Assembly (NCBI RefSeq): GCF_023343835.1
Contig: NC_064435.1
Location: 86,522,788-86,586,787, forward strand
Origin: Lagopus muta
Taxonomy: Eukaryota; Chordata; Aves; Galliformes; Phasianidae
DNA length: 64,000 nt
Reading direction: 5' to 3'
Shown: in pieces, positions 51,501-62,809 of the stretch
Layout of the letters: every line of letters begins with the position of its first letter
How positions within the stretch are numbered: the first letter of the stretch is position 1
The notes under the pieces: generated by a model
What the model saw: the letters and a program-made list of their open reading frames with translations, nothing else
Database searches by the model: none
What the model was told of the DNA's origin: nothing
Program-made: the position numbers and the translations under genes

Positions 51501-54500
51501 AGTTCTTACCTGTCTCCTCTGTACTCATTCCAGCAATCAGACAGAAGAGCAGATCCAGCTGAAACATAACTAGCTCTATGCATAGTTTTTCACCTAGGTG
51601 GATCAGTCCCCTTAATATGACTTAACTATGCAACCAAAGAAAAACCTACACTGAAGCAAGACAAGTCAGTGCAAGGGCATGAGCAAGCATCCGGGAACTG
51701 AAAGTACAGCTCTTTCCAGTGCCTCGTAGGCTACAGTGAGTCTGAAGCATTCAGTGAGTTAGTTTCAGTCTAATTGGAAATGTCTGATGCAGGAGACTGC
51801 CCTTTTCCAGCTCCAAAAGCTCCTGCTTATCTTTGGAAAACACCACAGGCAAATATCCACGTTAATTCACAGCATGCATGGGCTGCTTTGACTGAAGGGA
51901 TCACAATTGCCCTGATGTTGCTATGGAAGATTTTCTAACAGATTATGTTCTATGGGATGTTTTTCAACTCAGTGGAAGATTTTGCCTTCCAAATACCTTT
52001 CATGCTATTTGTGTCCGTGACTCAGCTGACATACTGACTCACACCTCCTTATGGAAAAGTAACACGATGGAGACGAAAACAGCTGCAACACAGGAACAGC
52101 AGCCAAGCTTCTAAAGCATGCACCAGAACTCTCCCAGGAGACTTTAGTGCAACAATCTACATTAGAAATAACCAAAAGTGATTTTTCTCACAGCATGGCT
52201 AAGTGGCAGGAAACGAAAATGCTGAACAGGAATCCCTCACTAGAACCTTGAATAACTGCTCATAGTACTATTCAAAGAAATAAATTCAAGGTTCCAAATG
52301 CTAAATCTAAAGCTCTGATTAGAGCAAATATTCACAGCCATCTTCCACAGCTCAAAAACCAAGTTCTTCATAAAGCAGAAATGATACATGTTTTGTTGAA
52401 GCAGCAGTGAGAAAACAACAATTTGACAGCTGAATAGAAAAATAAAAACCCTCCACCTAATTGCACCACCTGAATTATGATGAAGAGAGGCTGCAGGTTA
52501 ATTAAGAGCAGCAACCTTATTTTAGTGATATTAATCCCACACCAGGCAATTAGATAAAGCTTTTATAGCGTACCCACACCTAAATGCAGTTACTTACACC
52601 AAATGGGATCATTCCATTTACTCTGGGGTATAGTCACAAAATCTGGATAACATACAAGGCATATTAGAGTGACAACAACGTGATCCACTAAGCTACACTT
52701 TACTTGATTATTTGTGCCCTGTAAAAACTGAAGCCTCCCATTTTCCACCCTCCCCACGAGAGGAATCACATAAATTAAAAAAAAACAAACAAAAACCCAC
52801 CAACAATTATTTCCAATTGAAGACTGCATTTGTAAGCCAAGCAAGCAAGTGCTCATTATAATTATTAGTTATAATCACAAGTGATTGTATCCACATTACT
52901 CCTTCTTTTCCTGCTGCAGTAGCATGAAGTACCTAAAGCCCACCACCAAAGGGCCCTAAGCCCACCACCAGGCCTCGTAACAGAAGCTGGTACAGAACTT
53001 ACAATCTTTTCCTCATGTATGCTATTGCTTTCTACAGGCATGCTGTTGGCATTACTTCCTGAAGGCACAACACAGCCAGCACAATGCACCTGAGATGAAG
53101 GCATACTCTGCAAAGGTTAAGACACACAACACATCACACAAACCACGAAGGCTAAATATGCATGTGAGGCAGAAAAGCATTAAGACACAACGAAAGCCAA
53201 ACGCTCATAGTGGCCACATGTGTCACCAAATCTCAAGTTAACAGGCAGAAAGACTCATGTGTTTGCACTCTTCTCAACAGTGTTTTATGATGAAGAATAA
53301 AAGTCAGGCTTCTAACCACCACAGAATTACTAGAATCACTAGAACTAGATAGAATTAATTTAAAAAAAAAAAAAAAAAAAAGGGGAGGGAGGTTATTGTT
53401 ACTTTTAAGTAGAAATACGCAGTAAAGGAGAATACTTACCAAGAAGTGAAACAAACCCAATACTTTAGGTAAAAAAAATAAACAATGAAAAACCCACCAA
53501 ATATAATGAATTTTAACCAAATAATTACAAAACTGTACTGGAACAGAAGCATGTGGCAATCAGTTTGCCAAGAATGCAAAATTAGTTGATTCCACAAAGA
53601 ACAAGGTAGCTTGCACATATTACCTCCTGACTAAGCAGAGGTCGACTTTCAAGTGGGGTCTTCCTTTTATGCTCCTCTTTCACTGGCATTAAGGGCTTGA
53701 AAAACTTGGGTGGCTGAGGAGAAAATGCTTTAAAGGGGCTGGCCATTAAAGCATGAGAATTCTCTGACGTGATACCTAAGGGGCAAAAAAAAAAAGTTCT
53801 ACTTTGGTTCTTCATATCTTAACTGCAAGAGCAAACATTCAAAACAACAGAAGGTTAAGCTGCGCATTTGGCAAATTGATGGCTGCAGAAAGAATGGCAG
53901 TATTTTAGTATTTAACCACTGACTCAAGCATGAGATAGTGCAGAGCTCTACAAAGGCAGATTGTTTTCCTCTGAGCTGTCTAGAAAGAGAAGGAAAGTGG
54001 AGAACAGCAGTATCTGCCCTTTCCATTCTGAGGCTCCGGTTTTTTTTCTTTTTATCTCAGTCATAAAAAGTGGGAACATCCCTGAAACTCAAACTGACAG
54101 CTTTTTGCTTCCTGTGCCTCATCTTTCTCTGTCCACAACACTGCAATTCTGCACAGGAGCCAAGCCAGTGTAACTAGGCTGATGAAAAAGAAAGTTATGG
54201 GCAAGGAAGCACTGGCTCTACCAATGCTTCCTGTCCAAGAAGAGCAGGTTACAACTCAACCTAAAGAAAATAAGACATCTATGATTGCTGACATGGAAGA
54301 ACAAATATCCAAACAATGCAAAGAACATGCAAAAGGAGTCTTCCCACTTTCACACAAGCCTCTTCATTGTCAAATTCATAAATCCGCAGCAGCTTTCCCT
54401 TTTCTCTCCTCCCTGTTTTGATCCATGTTTATCTTGTCTTGTATTTGATTCTGAGCACTCTCAATTTCTTACATTTTCCTGAATATCTTCATACATTTCT

Positions 54501-57500
54501 CTCCCCCCCATTCACAGATTATGTTAAGCTGCTAAAGCAAGAAGCTGGATAAAGCATTTAAGTAGGAGAAAAGAACTGAGAATTTAATAGGAAGAAATTT
54601 TTATCTGTTTTTTATCTGACTTCCAATCTAGCACAGTGATTAAAACCACAAGCAAAATCATTACACATATACTTTAGAGTCTCACCGCTGCCCTCTTTGC
54701 TCTTGCGTGGTGACTCCCTGGGTAAAGTACCATAGCATGATACATCCTGATAACTGGAAGAACAGTCAGACATATCTAGGTGACTTTCAGACCAACCCTA
54801 AGAAACAAAAATACATAAATATACATGCTGATACAGGAAAACATGGAGAAGTTAATAGGTAAACTCAAAAGCTCATTTTATTCTTTTTTTAAAATCTCAA
54901 ATATATCAATTTTATGACTTCAAGATATTTTTCTGTCTTGAAAATGATGGATAATTCAGAAGCAACTAGATTTTCTTTGAAAATGAGAGATGGTCCAAAA
55001 GTAATCCCTATTTTATTATGCTGGCCCACGACAGAGGCAGATGATAACAGTATGGCAGTGGATGTTGAACTTTCCCATCAATACTCTGTTTTCTCTAAGG
55101 TTTTCTCTATCTTTCTCCTTCTTAAATATCATTTTCTATAATTTTAATATAAAAAGCAGAGGTGAACAAGAGTTTAATTCAAAATAGGATGTAATTAGCA
55201 TTTGTTACATATATTATGTAAACATACTTTTTTTTAACTTCACACTTACATACCTTATCATCTTCATCACAGGCAGAAAGATCTAGTCGGCTACAGGACA
55301 CCTACAAGACACCAAGAGGCAGAATGACAAAATGCATTCCTTTTATTTATAAGATACCTTAAGGAGACACCGAACATTTAGTCCTAACTTTTCAGATAAG
55401 ATTACTTAGAAGGACAGCTACATTTGCTCTGAGTGGGTGATACAATAATGCATAAAATGCACACAAAATGGAAACTACCCCTTCCACCATGAAAAGCAGT
55501 AAAAGAGACTTTTACATCAAAGTGAAAAACAAAAAGTAATGTGAATAACTGCAGCCATCATTCTACAGTTCTTCTCAGACTATTACCTTTATACAAGGAG
55601 GAAAGTTCTGACCAACTCTCCCTCTGCCCTTGCTTTCTTCCAGAAAGGAAAACTGTGAGCAGGGATTTCTATTGGATGACTGACTTTTTCATGCATGCCA
55701 ACCTTCCTACAGGTTGACTAGCTCTATTTCAGAATAATCATTACCATATCACATTGTGCAAGTATTCCATCAGTACACAGACAACACCATTCCACCCAGT
55801 TCACACAAATTTACCAGAGGAGAAAGGTTCTTACATTGTGGACATTTGGTGTGCTCATGCTTCTGCGGATGTTTCTTGCTTTGGTAGAGAGTGCTTCTTT
55901 GACTGTAACTGCCTATGTAGAAGAACAGATCCCACTTAAATAGTGCTGTTATCAATGATAAACAACGTCCTCATGAGAAGCAATCAAACAGGACAGAATC
56001 ACGGAATCATTGAGGTCAGAAGAGATCTCTGGTGATTTTATGGTTCAACCTCTCTGGGTTCAAGTAGTTCAAGTGGCTGCCTACCTACAGCCACTTACCT
56101 AAGGGAACATCCAAAAGCCTTTTAACTATCTCCACAGGAGGAAACTCTTCAAATCCATTCCATGGCTCAGGCACTCACACAGCAAAGAACTGCTGCATTG
56201 CTTCCTGATGTACAGACAGAACATCCATTGCCTCTTATCCTGTCACTTGGCACCATTGAAAAGAGTCTGCTTCTGCTGTGTTTGAACCCTCGTTCTAGTT
56301 ACTGAAATGATTGAAATAGAATGAAATGATCTACCACCCCACCCTCCAGCCTTCCTTCTGCAGTCTGAGACGTCCTAACTTTGTCTTTTCCTCACAGGAG
56401 AGATGTTGCAGTTCCTTCATTAACATTTTGGCCCTTTGCTGTATTCACTCCAGTATGTCTGGGTTTCTCGTGCACAGGGGAGCCAAGAACTGGACACAGC
56501 ACTCCAGATGTGGCTTCACCAGTGCTGAGTAGAAGAGAAGGATCACCTCCATTGACTTGCTGGCAATACCTAGTGCCTAATGCAACTCAGGATACTACTA
56601 TCCTTCTTTGCTGCAAAGGCACTTTGGTGGCTCATGATCAACTTGGTGTCCATGAGGGAACTCCAGGTTCTTTCCTGTCAAACTGTTTTCCAGCTGGATG
56701 CCCCCAGCACGTCCTGGTGCTTTGTCCCTCTCCAGGAGCAGAACTTTGCACTTCTCCTTGTTGAACTTCATGAGATTCCTGTTACTCATTTCTCCATCAC
56801 GTCAAAGTCCCTCTGGATGGCAGCATAACCCTTTGGTATAATCAACACTCCCTGTAGTTTTGTGTCATCTGCAAAATTCCTGAGGGTTCGCTCCATTCAG
56901 ATCATTAATACAGATGTTAAACAGAACTAGGCCCAGTACCAATCTGTAGGGTAACTGCTAGTTACTGGCCTGCAAGCAGGCCTTGTGCCACTGATCACCA
57001 CACACTGGGCCCTGAAATTCAGCCAGAATCTTTTTTTCCCCCAGTGTGCCTAATGACAACAAACAGGGCCTGCATTTGCAAATCTTAATTTGCACACACA
57101 ATCACCAAAACTTCTATCTGGAATCCAAATCCATACTTTGGCTTTTGCCTGTTCAGCTTCTGACTATGACACCACTAACATACTCTACTTAATCCACCTC
57201 TGCTGCAATCCTGTATTTCACACGAGTATCTCAGTCTTACATTTATCCCACATTGTTCAGTGTTCTCACTTCAGTTGAAAAACAAGCAACTCTTATTTTA
57301 AAACAAAAACCACCCACATCCTTTACTTAAATTGTAATTTAAAAAGTTCAAAAAATGCCCTAAGTGCCTTTTCCTTACCTGCCTTAGTCGTTCAAGACTC
57401 AAAATGTTCTCCACTTGCAGTACTCCACGTGTGTATTTCTCAATGTAAGTTTCCCCATCAGATGTACCCTCATTTTCACTCCTTGCAGCCATCAGAGCTA

Positions 57501-60500
57501 AGGTCTCACGATCCTCAATTTCTTCTGTAGCCTAAATTGCAAGTTATACTGTTTAGCTTTTCAAATTGAAGTGTGTTGTTTCTAAGGTGTTGACTCCCAT
57601 AATCTCAATTCAGAAATTAATCTTAATCAGTAATCGTAACGATAATCAACAATCCAAGACTTTTCAACACGTGTAAATGATGCTGAAAAGAAGTAAATGC
57701 AACTTCCTTCTTGAACCTCAGACTCTCTGCATAACTTCTCTAGAACTTAAATTCTAAGTATTATCATACAAAACAATTACACGGTGACTACACTATTTGT
57801 TTTCATTTGTCCAGTTTACCTTTAAAATCAATTTTAGAATATATTTTCAATTTCTACAAGTTTGTAATATAAAAACCAGTTTATATTCCTGTTGAAATAA
57901 ATTTCTCAGCTGTTTCTGTTTTCATTGACATGAATTCCCTTTCGAGTAGCCTCTGTATTTCCCTGTAGTGGCTAATACAATTTCATAATGCAAAAACACA
58001 GTTTACACAGTAAGAAAATAAAATCCTCAGTTTTCTACTGTTGATAGGTAGAAATGATCTCACTATTGAGATACAGGGTATGCACTTTGGCAAGCTGCCT
58101 CATATCAATAAAGCAGGGCTCACTGCAATAGGTCATTCTGTTACTTTCAGTGAATTTGCCAGAGAAACATGGTGCAATTTACCTTTGGTATATTAGATAC
58201 TATTTCATAGGTTACTCCACAGGCATAGTATATATTTTTCAAGGATATTCTTCTTTTCAGGCTCTGGGTAAAACTCTAGAAATAAAGTAATTTTCAGTTA
58301 CTTCTTTGATAATGATTACTTACAGTGCTTTAAGACCAAAAAAAAAAGTTGCAGTGCAAAAATTTAATTTACCACATAAGCACAATTTTCAGGACAATGA
58401 TTTAGAAAGTTCCTTTTCAGTATTCACAGTCCTTAAAAGTACTTGACACAGCCCTGTGCTCAGTATAAAATGCTGCAAAGTTCAAATAGTAACAGCTTAC
58501 TCCTGTTTTTCACTGAAGCTCAGTTCCTGTGTTATAACCTGTAACTGAGAAACTGTGGCTGTAGGAAGTCTCTAATATGCTAACACTCATTTTGCCAGCC
58601 ACCTGTTAAAAAAGCAGAAAATTCCTTTTGCTATAGCAAAGCACAGCTCTGATTTCTAGCCACAGCTGGGACAGTGACCACAGCTTTCACGGTTATAGTC
58701 ACAGACTTGGTATGCTTCATTATCAGATTAGTTAGCCTTTATGTCATGAACTGTAAACTTAACTTCCACCTCATAAGGCATTTTAGACAAATGAAAGTAG
58801 CAAGGGAAAATATCTCAAATACAAAAAGGCGAGGAATTCAGCTATTAGTAAGTTATTTAGTAGCACAACAGCTGCTTGGTGTCCCAACTCCACTTCCCCT
58901 TCCCACTGCAAAATCTGAAGCATTTCTGACATATGCTCTTGGTCTCAGTTGCCTGGGAAATAGAAAGCAATGCAATTTTAGAGAGCATCTCATTGTCTAA
59001 GCTACTTTTTTTGTTGTTTTTGTAAAAGTAGCATCTGCCATGCTGTGAACCAAATCAGGTTGGAAAAACAAACAGCTCAAAGGGCTGTACCAGACAAACA
59101 CAGCATCACTGCAACCCGTGCTAATCTGTTTTTCATTTGTCTTTCATAAGAACAGGAGACATGCAAAACAAAGCAAGCAGCTAGGAAAACATTCATAAAA
59201 TCAGGGATATAAAACAAAATTAGTAATAACATATGAACTTATTACCTGCTTGTTATAAATATTGGCTGCAATCCTTTTCCGTAAGACCAGTTCCATTGCA
59301 GCAGGATGGCTGAGCTGCACAGTAGTCTTCACTATTAAGTAAATCCTCTCATTTTGAGGAGTTACTCTATTCAGATGCACTGAATCATGGACAGAAGAGT
59401 CCCAGGCAGCAGTGGCTGAAACCTACACAGAGAAATCACACGGAAAAAGGAAAATCACAGCCTCAATTACTTTGACAAGTAATTTGCAATGATTTCACAT
59501 GGCGTAAAACAATACTTCTGTGAAAGGACAGTGAGTATTCATTGAGCAAAATTAAGTAAAATGACCCTTTCATAGGAATAAATCAGAAGGACCATAAAAA
59601 TAGGTGTTAAGATATCACAGAACATGATGGAACACAAAATCCTTGCCCAAAAAGAAAGTTTACAACCAGAGGAACACAGAGGGGAAAACTGAAGGAAGAA
59701 AAACAAACCATTATTGACAGTTTATTGAATTCAATGACAATGCTTCCACTTGTTAGATTAAGTTACAATTTTCTATACAGGATAAACTTGTTCCCATATT
59801 GCAGAAAATCTTTTTCCTTCCCTGTCTCCTGCATCTCAGCACGCCATTTATTCTGCAAATGATCTGTTAAGTATTGGCTTGAGAAGGCACAGAAAGTGGA
59901 AGACACACATGTTGACTGATTCCAGGTATGTTTTGGAATTTCTTATTTACAACAATTCCCAATTTATTGCACTTAAGAAGGAATCATGTACTACAAAAGA
60001 AAAAGCTTTATTTAATCACTAAGCTTTGCCTGGTGAAGACAAAGGAAGCAGTTTCCTCTGAAAAAAAATCAAAGAGCCCACAAGAGAAAGGACGAAGGGA
60101 GGAGAGAAGAAATTTAATTTACCTCATCATCACTGTGTTTTATGATTGGCAGATAAAAGAATGGACTCCCATGCTCCTTTGGTAGGATTGAGTTAACTCC
60201 TGATGCGTGGGGACCTATAAGTTGTTCATTGGCACTGAGGTCATCAGCTAACGAAACAAATGTGCGAAGAAGGAAACAGGTTTGCACCAAAGGATATTAA
60301 TATACAGAGGCAAAGTTGTAATAATTTCATAATACATTTAGTCCTGATTAATCTTACCATGCATTAGCTCAAAAATAATTCAAGCATACAAAATAGGAAG
60401 TAAAACTGAGTTAAGATTCCTTCTGAACATGTCCTCACATGGCCTAAACAGAATTCCAATCTATTTCTCAGTATTCATGAAAGGAACTTACCCAGCCAGA

Positions 60501-62809
60501 AAGTTCCTAATTTACCTAAACAACTCATCTTTATTTAAATCAGCTCTGATGTATCCAGATTGAGAACAGCAGTATTGATAAAGTTAGGTTTTTTATAATA
60601 CAAAAAAACCTGTTGTGCAATGATCCATGTGTTCTATTGGCCTTCTGTCTGCTAAACTCTGCTTACAATGGAAAACAAAAACATTTCTTGTGAGCACTGA
60701 TGAAGGAATTTTTCAAAAGCAGTGTTCAAAGAAGATATTAGTGTGTTGCCTTTATAAACATGTCTAGGAGCACAATGATGTGCTGGATGTAACAGGGCTT
60801 GTGGATCCTTCTCTACTTCATGTCTAAGAGTTTATACTTACAGACTTACTCCCTAATCAGTCCTTAAATATGGTGCAAACTCCAGTCTCTTGCTGCTTAA
60901 GTGTGTCTGTGTTCTGAGAACAAATATCAATAGCCTTCTCAAAGTTAAAACTAAGTGCTTTCAAAGGGAGAACACTTAGATATTCTAGCACACTCCTCAT
61001 CAAACCATCTGTTTAAACTTCTACAGATACCTCAGATCTGGAACAGCTGGGAGATTCCCCAATGTTCTTATGACCTGTGGATTTGTACATTGAAATGCAC
61101 ACAAAATGTTTCTTTCTTTTCTTCCATTCAAACTAAGCTTGCTCTTTCTCAGCTTCTTTTGTTGAAAAAACAATCCTTGTACTCATATGCTCCCTGATGT
61201 GCACCTTAATTTTAAAATAATTGTGCTTAATTATTCCAACATATGTAATCAGAAGAAAGAACATTCTGCAATCTATACCAGACACTGCCATTGACAGAAC
61301 TCTCTCAGATATTTAAGATGAACTATTCCACCTATCAGTGCATCATTAGAAACTAAATTTTATTATTTTCCCAAGTATCTTAAATCTGTCATTACAGCAT
61401 ACCATTCAAATCAAGGAAGAGGACAGGTATATGTGTTTCCATCCCAGCAGGTGGAATCCTGGAACAAAACAAACTGCTATCAACAAGGAAGACAAACACA
61501 TGTCAAAACTAATTAGGGCAAACCAATCTCTGTGCAAGATTCATTAACTGTAATCAGTGACTAAAGCAGTCAACATTTTGATGGCGAATCTGATTGACTG
61601 TGTTGCACAGACAGTGTTTTGCCTATCTCCACATGTAACTAAACCTAATGCTTTACCAAAACTTAAAGCACACACTTCAGTGCATTTCAATTGTTACAAT
61701 GGTGACAGTTCTAAACATCCCACTGTTTCTTATACAATTAACTGGCTGCAGTCATCTTACACATAAAGGTTAGCAACCTTTCAAACAAATGAATAGGTAA
61801 CTGCTGACAAGACAGTCTTTATAAGAATACATGCATTTCTAGCTACATGACCACAGTATACTTCAGGTGAATAAGGGAAAAAAAAATATCTTAAGTTTGA
61901 GAGGAAAAAATACCATTACATTATTCACCCAGTGAATAAGAGAGTTAGGTATTATCAGGGACATCAGCGTAGACTTGATTAGATTTGTTATTTCTTGTCC
62001 ACACTTTCCCAAATTTAACCTGATGCATTCTTAGTTTTTCCAAGGTTAGTTCCAATGATCTTATTTAAAACACAAATTCAAGTGAAAGATACATTAGTAG
62101 AAATTTGAATCAAATAAGAGAACAATCTTTTACATTAGAATATCTCCCTTCCACACCCTGAACTCAATGAAATCATGTTCTGTAGTTCATTTTAGACACA
62201 TTCCTTTTTTTTTTTTTTTTTTGCTGAAGGGAGTCAACTTTCAGAATTTAAAACAACAAAGAAGTAAAATACTTTTAAATTCAGAGGTGATGTTCAAACC
62301 TTCAGAGCTATCTCAAAACTACTTCATGTAGTAAGTTAACCAGCATCAGAGCTCATGCCAGCTCTGTGTAATTTGTGGCAGTACAGGGAAACGTAGGAAG
62401 CTATAAAACATCCTGAGACTTTGACCCTGTAAGTTCACAATGTTCCTACAGAAGCAGCTCACCACTCCAACGTTTCTTTCTGAACATACCAATTTGCAGG
62501 TGCACCGGGGATCCCACTGCCTGGTGCTGGAACAAACACTGCATTCCTTTCTTCTGTCAGCCCGACCCACTGTTCTACGAGCCGAGCTTCTCGTTCGATA
62601 TCATCCTCAGATTTTTCTACAGAGGAAGAGGTTATATGATGTAAGACACTTCTTGTTGTTGATGAAACAGGGACTAAAGTACTTATGAGTGAGTTTTTAA
62701 GCTTCAAACCTTGTTTATTGCTGATCTTTTGAATCTGCTCATCTAAGTATTCTCTGCGTTTTATCAGTGCATCAGACCATCTTTCTCGTACACAGTTTAA
62801 GTCTTCTTC
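42236..62809 (-). CDS. KIF13A: KIF13A (kinesin-3 motor), C-terminal 899 codons, 14 exons, ends in CAP-Gly
   Basis: Plus-end kinesin-3 that moves mannose-6-phosphate-receptor vesicles and recycling endosomes (family knowledge). Exons in reading order: 62809-62710, 62616-62490, 61458-61403, 60247-60123, 59422-59246, 58275-58183, 57531-57379, 55912-55835, 55301-55254, 54797-54686, 53775-53624, 53107-53003, 44505-43416, 42519-42236. All phases agree. Motor, FHA and coiled-coil parts lie outside the window. The tail matches human KIF13[119 protein letters not shown]. The last two exons then encode a full CAP-Gly domain, present in KIF13B but absent from human KIF13A. KIF13B was rejected because of the KIF13A-specific tail. 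Confidence 0.93.
42520..43415 (-). other. KIF13A: KIF13A intron splitting the CAP-Gly domain
   Basis: 896 bp. It falls after VELNVQLG, splitting the Gly codon of GKHDG. Nothing else recognised. Confidence 0.85.
43416..44505 (-). CDS. KIF13A: KIF13A large tail exon (1090 nt), first half of CAP-Gly
   Basis: Encodes [34 protein letters not shown], the Ser-rich KIF13A tail, [18 protein letters not shown], and finally [19 protein letters not shown] to [11 protein letters not shown]. Acceptor ctcttttgcag, donor GTAAGG. Without splicing, translation runs past the donor to a stop at 43351. Confidence 0.96.
46836..47083 (-). mobile_element. CR1 LINE, 3' part of interrupted element
   Basis: Diverged CR1 3' region in reverse orientation, without clear terminal octamers. 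It stops near 47083 where a second CR1 begins. Confidence 0.75.
47085..47590 (-). mobile_element. CR1 LINE inserted within another CR1
   Basis: Begins GAATCGTATTATCAAGGTTG, a reversed CR1 3' end, and runs into ORF2. The minus strand reads [20 protein letters not shown] and [17 protein letters not shown]1 reverse-transcriptase C-terminal motifs. Truncated dead copy. Confidence 0.87.
47610..48690 (-). mobile_element. CR1 LINE, 5' continuation of interrupted element
   Basis: Diverged CR1 ORF2 sequence continuing further 5' in the element (AGAGCCTTTTCTCCTCCAGG, CCCAGAACTGAACACAGTAT). It is most simply the rest of the copy at 46836-47083; about 100 nt appears lost at the join. Confidence 0.78.
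53003..53107 (-). CDS. KIF13A: KIF13A 105-nt exon
   Basis: Encodes [20 protein letters not shown] to HEEKI: 35 codons, phase 0 at both ends, so it can be skipped without breaking the frame. I recall the human equivalent as alternatively spliced. Acceptor acctttgcag, donor GTAAGT. Confidence 0.93.
53108..53623 (-). other. KIF13A: KIF13A intron
   Basis: 516 bp, with an A run on the plus strand near 53361-53381. Confidence 0.85.
53624..53775 (-). CDS. KIF13A: KIF13A exon, Pro-rich tail segment
   Basis: Encodes [20 protein letters not shown] to RPLLSQE. Acceptor ttttgccccttag, donor GTAATA. Confidence 0.95.
53776..54685 (-). other. KIF13A: KIF13A intron
   Basis: 910 bp; nothing recognised. Confidence 0.85.
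54686..54797 (-). CDS. KIF13A: KIF13A exon
   Basis: Encodes [20 protein letters not shown] to SPRKSKEGS. Acceptor gtttcttag, donor GTGAGA. Confidence 0.95.
54798..55253 (-). other. KIF13A: KIF13A intron with mariner-like fragment
   Basis: 456 bp; holds the transposon fragment at 54990-55090. Confidence 0.85.
54990..55090 (+). mobile_element. Fragment of the mariner-like element, opposite orientation
   Basis: ATGGTCCAAAAGTAATCCC, then CAGAGGCAGATG and TATGGCAGTGGATGTTGAAC. This is the reverse complement of the right end of the element at 11278-11812, about 100 bp, diverged. Confidence 0.5.
55254..55301 (-). CDS. KIF13A: KIF13A 48-nt exon
   Basis: Encodes [16 protein letters not shown]: 16 codons, symmetric phase 0. 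Acceptor gtgtcttgtag, donor GTATGT. Confidence 0.94.
55302..55834 (-). other. KIF13A: KIF13A intron
   Basis: 533 bp; nothing recognised. Confidence 0.85.
55835..55912 (-). CDS. KIF13A: KIF13A exon, basic segment
   Basis: Encodes [20 protein letters not shown] to TPNVHN: 26 codons, symmetric phase 0. Acceptor ctacatag, donor GTAAGA. Confidence 0.95.
55913..57378 (-). other. KIF13A: KIF13A intron with CR1
   Basis: 1.5 kb, mostly the CR1 copy at 55994-57025. Confidence 0.85.
55994..57025 (-). mobile_element. CR1 LINE, about 1 kb, in KIF13A intron
   Basis: Begins AGAATCACGGAATCATTGAG, a reversed CR1 3' end, and extends into ORF2. The minus strand reads [20 protein letters not shown], a CR1 reverse-transcriptase motif. 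Frameshifted and 5'-truncated, sense to KIF13A. The longest single copy here. Confidence 0.9.
57379..57531 (-). CDS. KIF13A: KIF13A exon
   Basis: Encodes [20 protein letters not shown] to LSLERLRQ: 51 codons, phase 0 at both ends. Acceptor ttgcaatttag, donor GTAAGG. Confidence 0.97.
57532..58182 (-). other. KIF13A: KIF13A intron
   Basis: 651 bp; nothing recognised. Confidence 0.85.
58183..58275 (-). CDS. KIF13A: KIF13A exon
   Basis: Encodes [20 protein letters not shown] to IVSNIPK: 31 codons, phase 0. Acceptor tttatttctag, donor GTAAAT. Confidence 0.96.
58276..59245 (-). other. KIF13A: KIF13A intron
   Basis: 970 bp; nothing recognised. Confidence 0.85.
59246..59422 (-). CDS. KIF13A: KIF13A exon
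   Basis: Encodes [20 protein letters not shown] to IAANIYNKQ: 59 codons, phase 0. Acceptor tctctgtgtag, donor GTAATA. Confidence 0.97.
59423..60122 (-). other. KIF13A: KIF13A intron
   Basis: 700 bp; nothing recognised. Confidence 0.85.
60123..60247 (-). CDS. KIF13A: KIF13A exon
   Basis: Encodes [20 protein letters not shown] to PIIKHSDDE. Acceptor gtttcgttag, donor GTAAAT. Confidence 0.96.
60248..61402 (-). other. KIF13A: KIF13A intron
   Basis: 1.2 kb; nothing recognised. Confidence 0.85.
61403..61458 (-). CDS. KIF13A: KIF13A 56-nt exon
   Basis: Encodes [18 protein letters not shown]. Acceptor gttttgttccag, donor GTATGC. Confidence 0.95.
61459..62489 (-). other. KIF13A: KIF13A intron
   Basis: 1.0 kb; a T run at about 62205-62222 on the plus strand. 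Nothing else recognised. Confidence 0.85.
62490..62616 (-). CDS. KIF13A: KIF13A exon
   Basis: Encodes [20 protein letters not shown] to IPGAPAN. Acceptor cttcctctgtag, donor GTATGT. Confidence 0.97.
62710..62809 (-). CDS. KIF13A: KIF13A exon, first seen in window
   Basis: Encodes [20 protein letters not shown] to QKISNKQ. Acceptor ttccatgttag, donor GTTTGA, a weaker site. It starts in phase 0. The next exon is only 93 nt away. Confidence 0.95.

Larger units (their letters stand above)
44506..53002 (-). other. KIF13A: KIF13A 8.5-kb intron
   Basis: Holds the CR1 cluster at 46836-48690 and a TG/CA-rich stretch near 45400-45475. No exon recognised. Confidence 0.82.

Noticed and set aside
42236-62809. 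Identification as KIF13B because of the CAP-Gly
   Set aside because: The long tail matches KIF13A-specific sequence from EEDLN to [11 protein letters not shown], and 6p-type neighbours agree with KIF13A.
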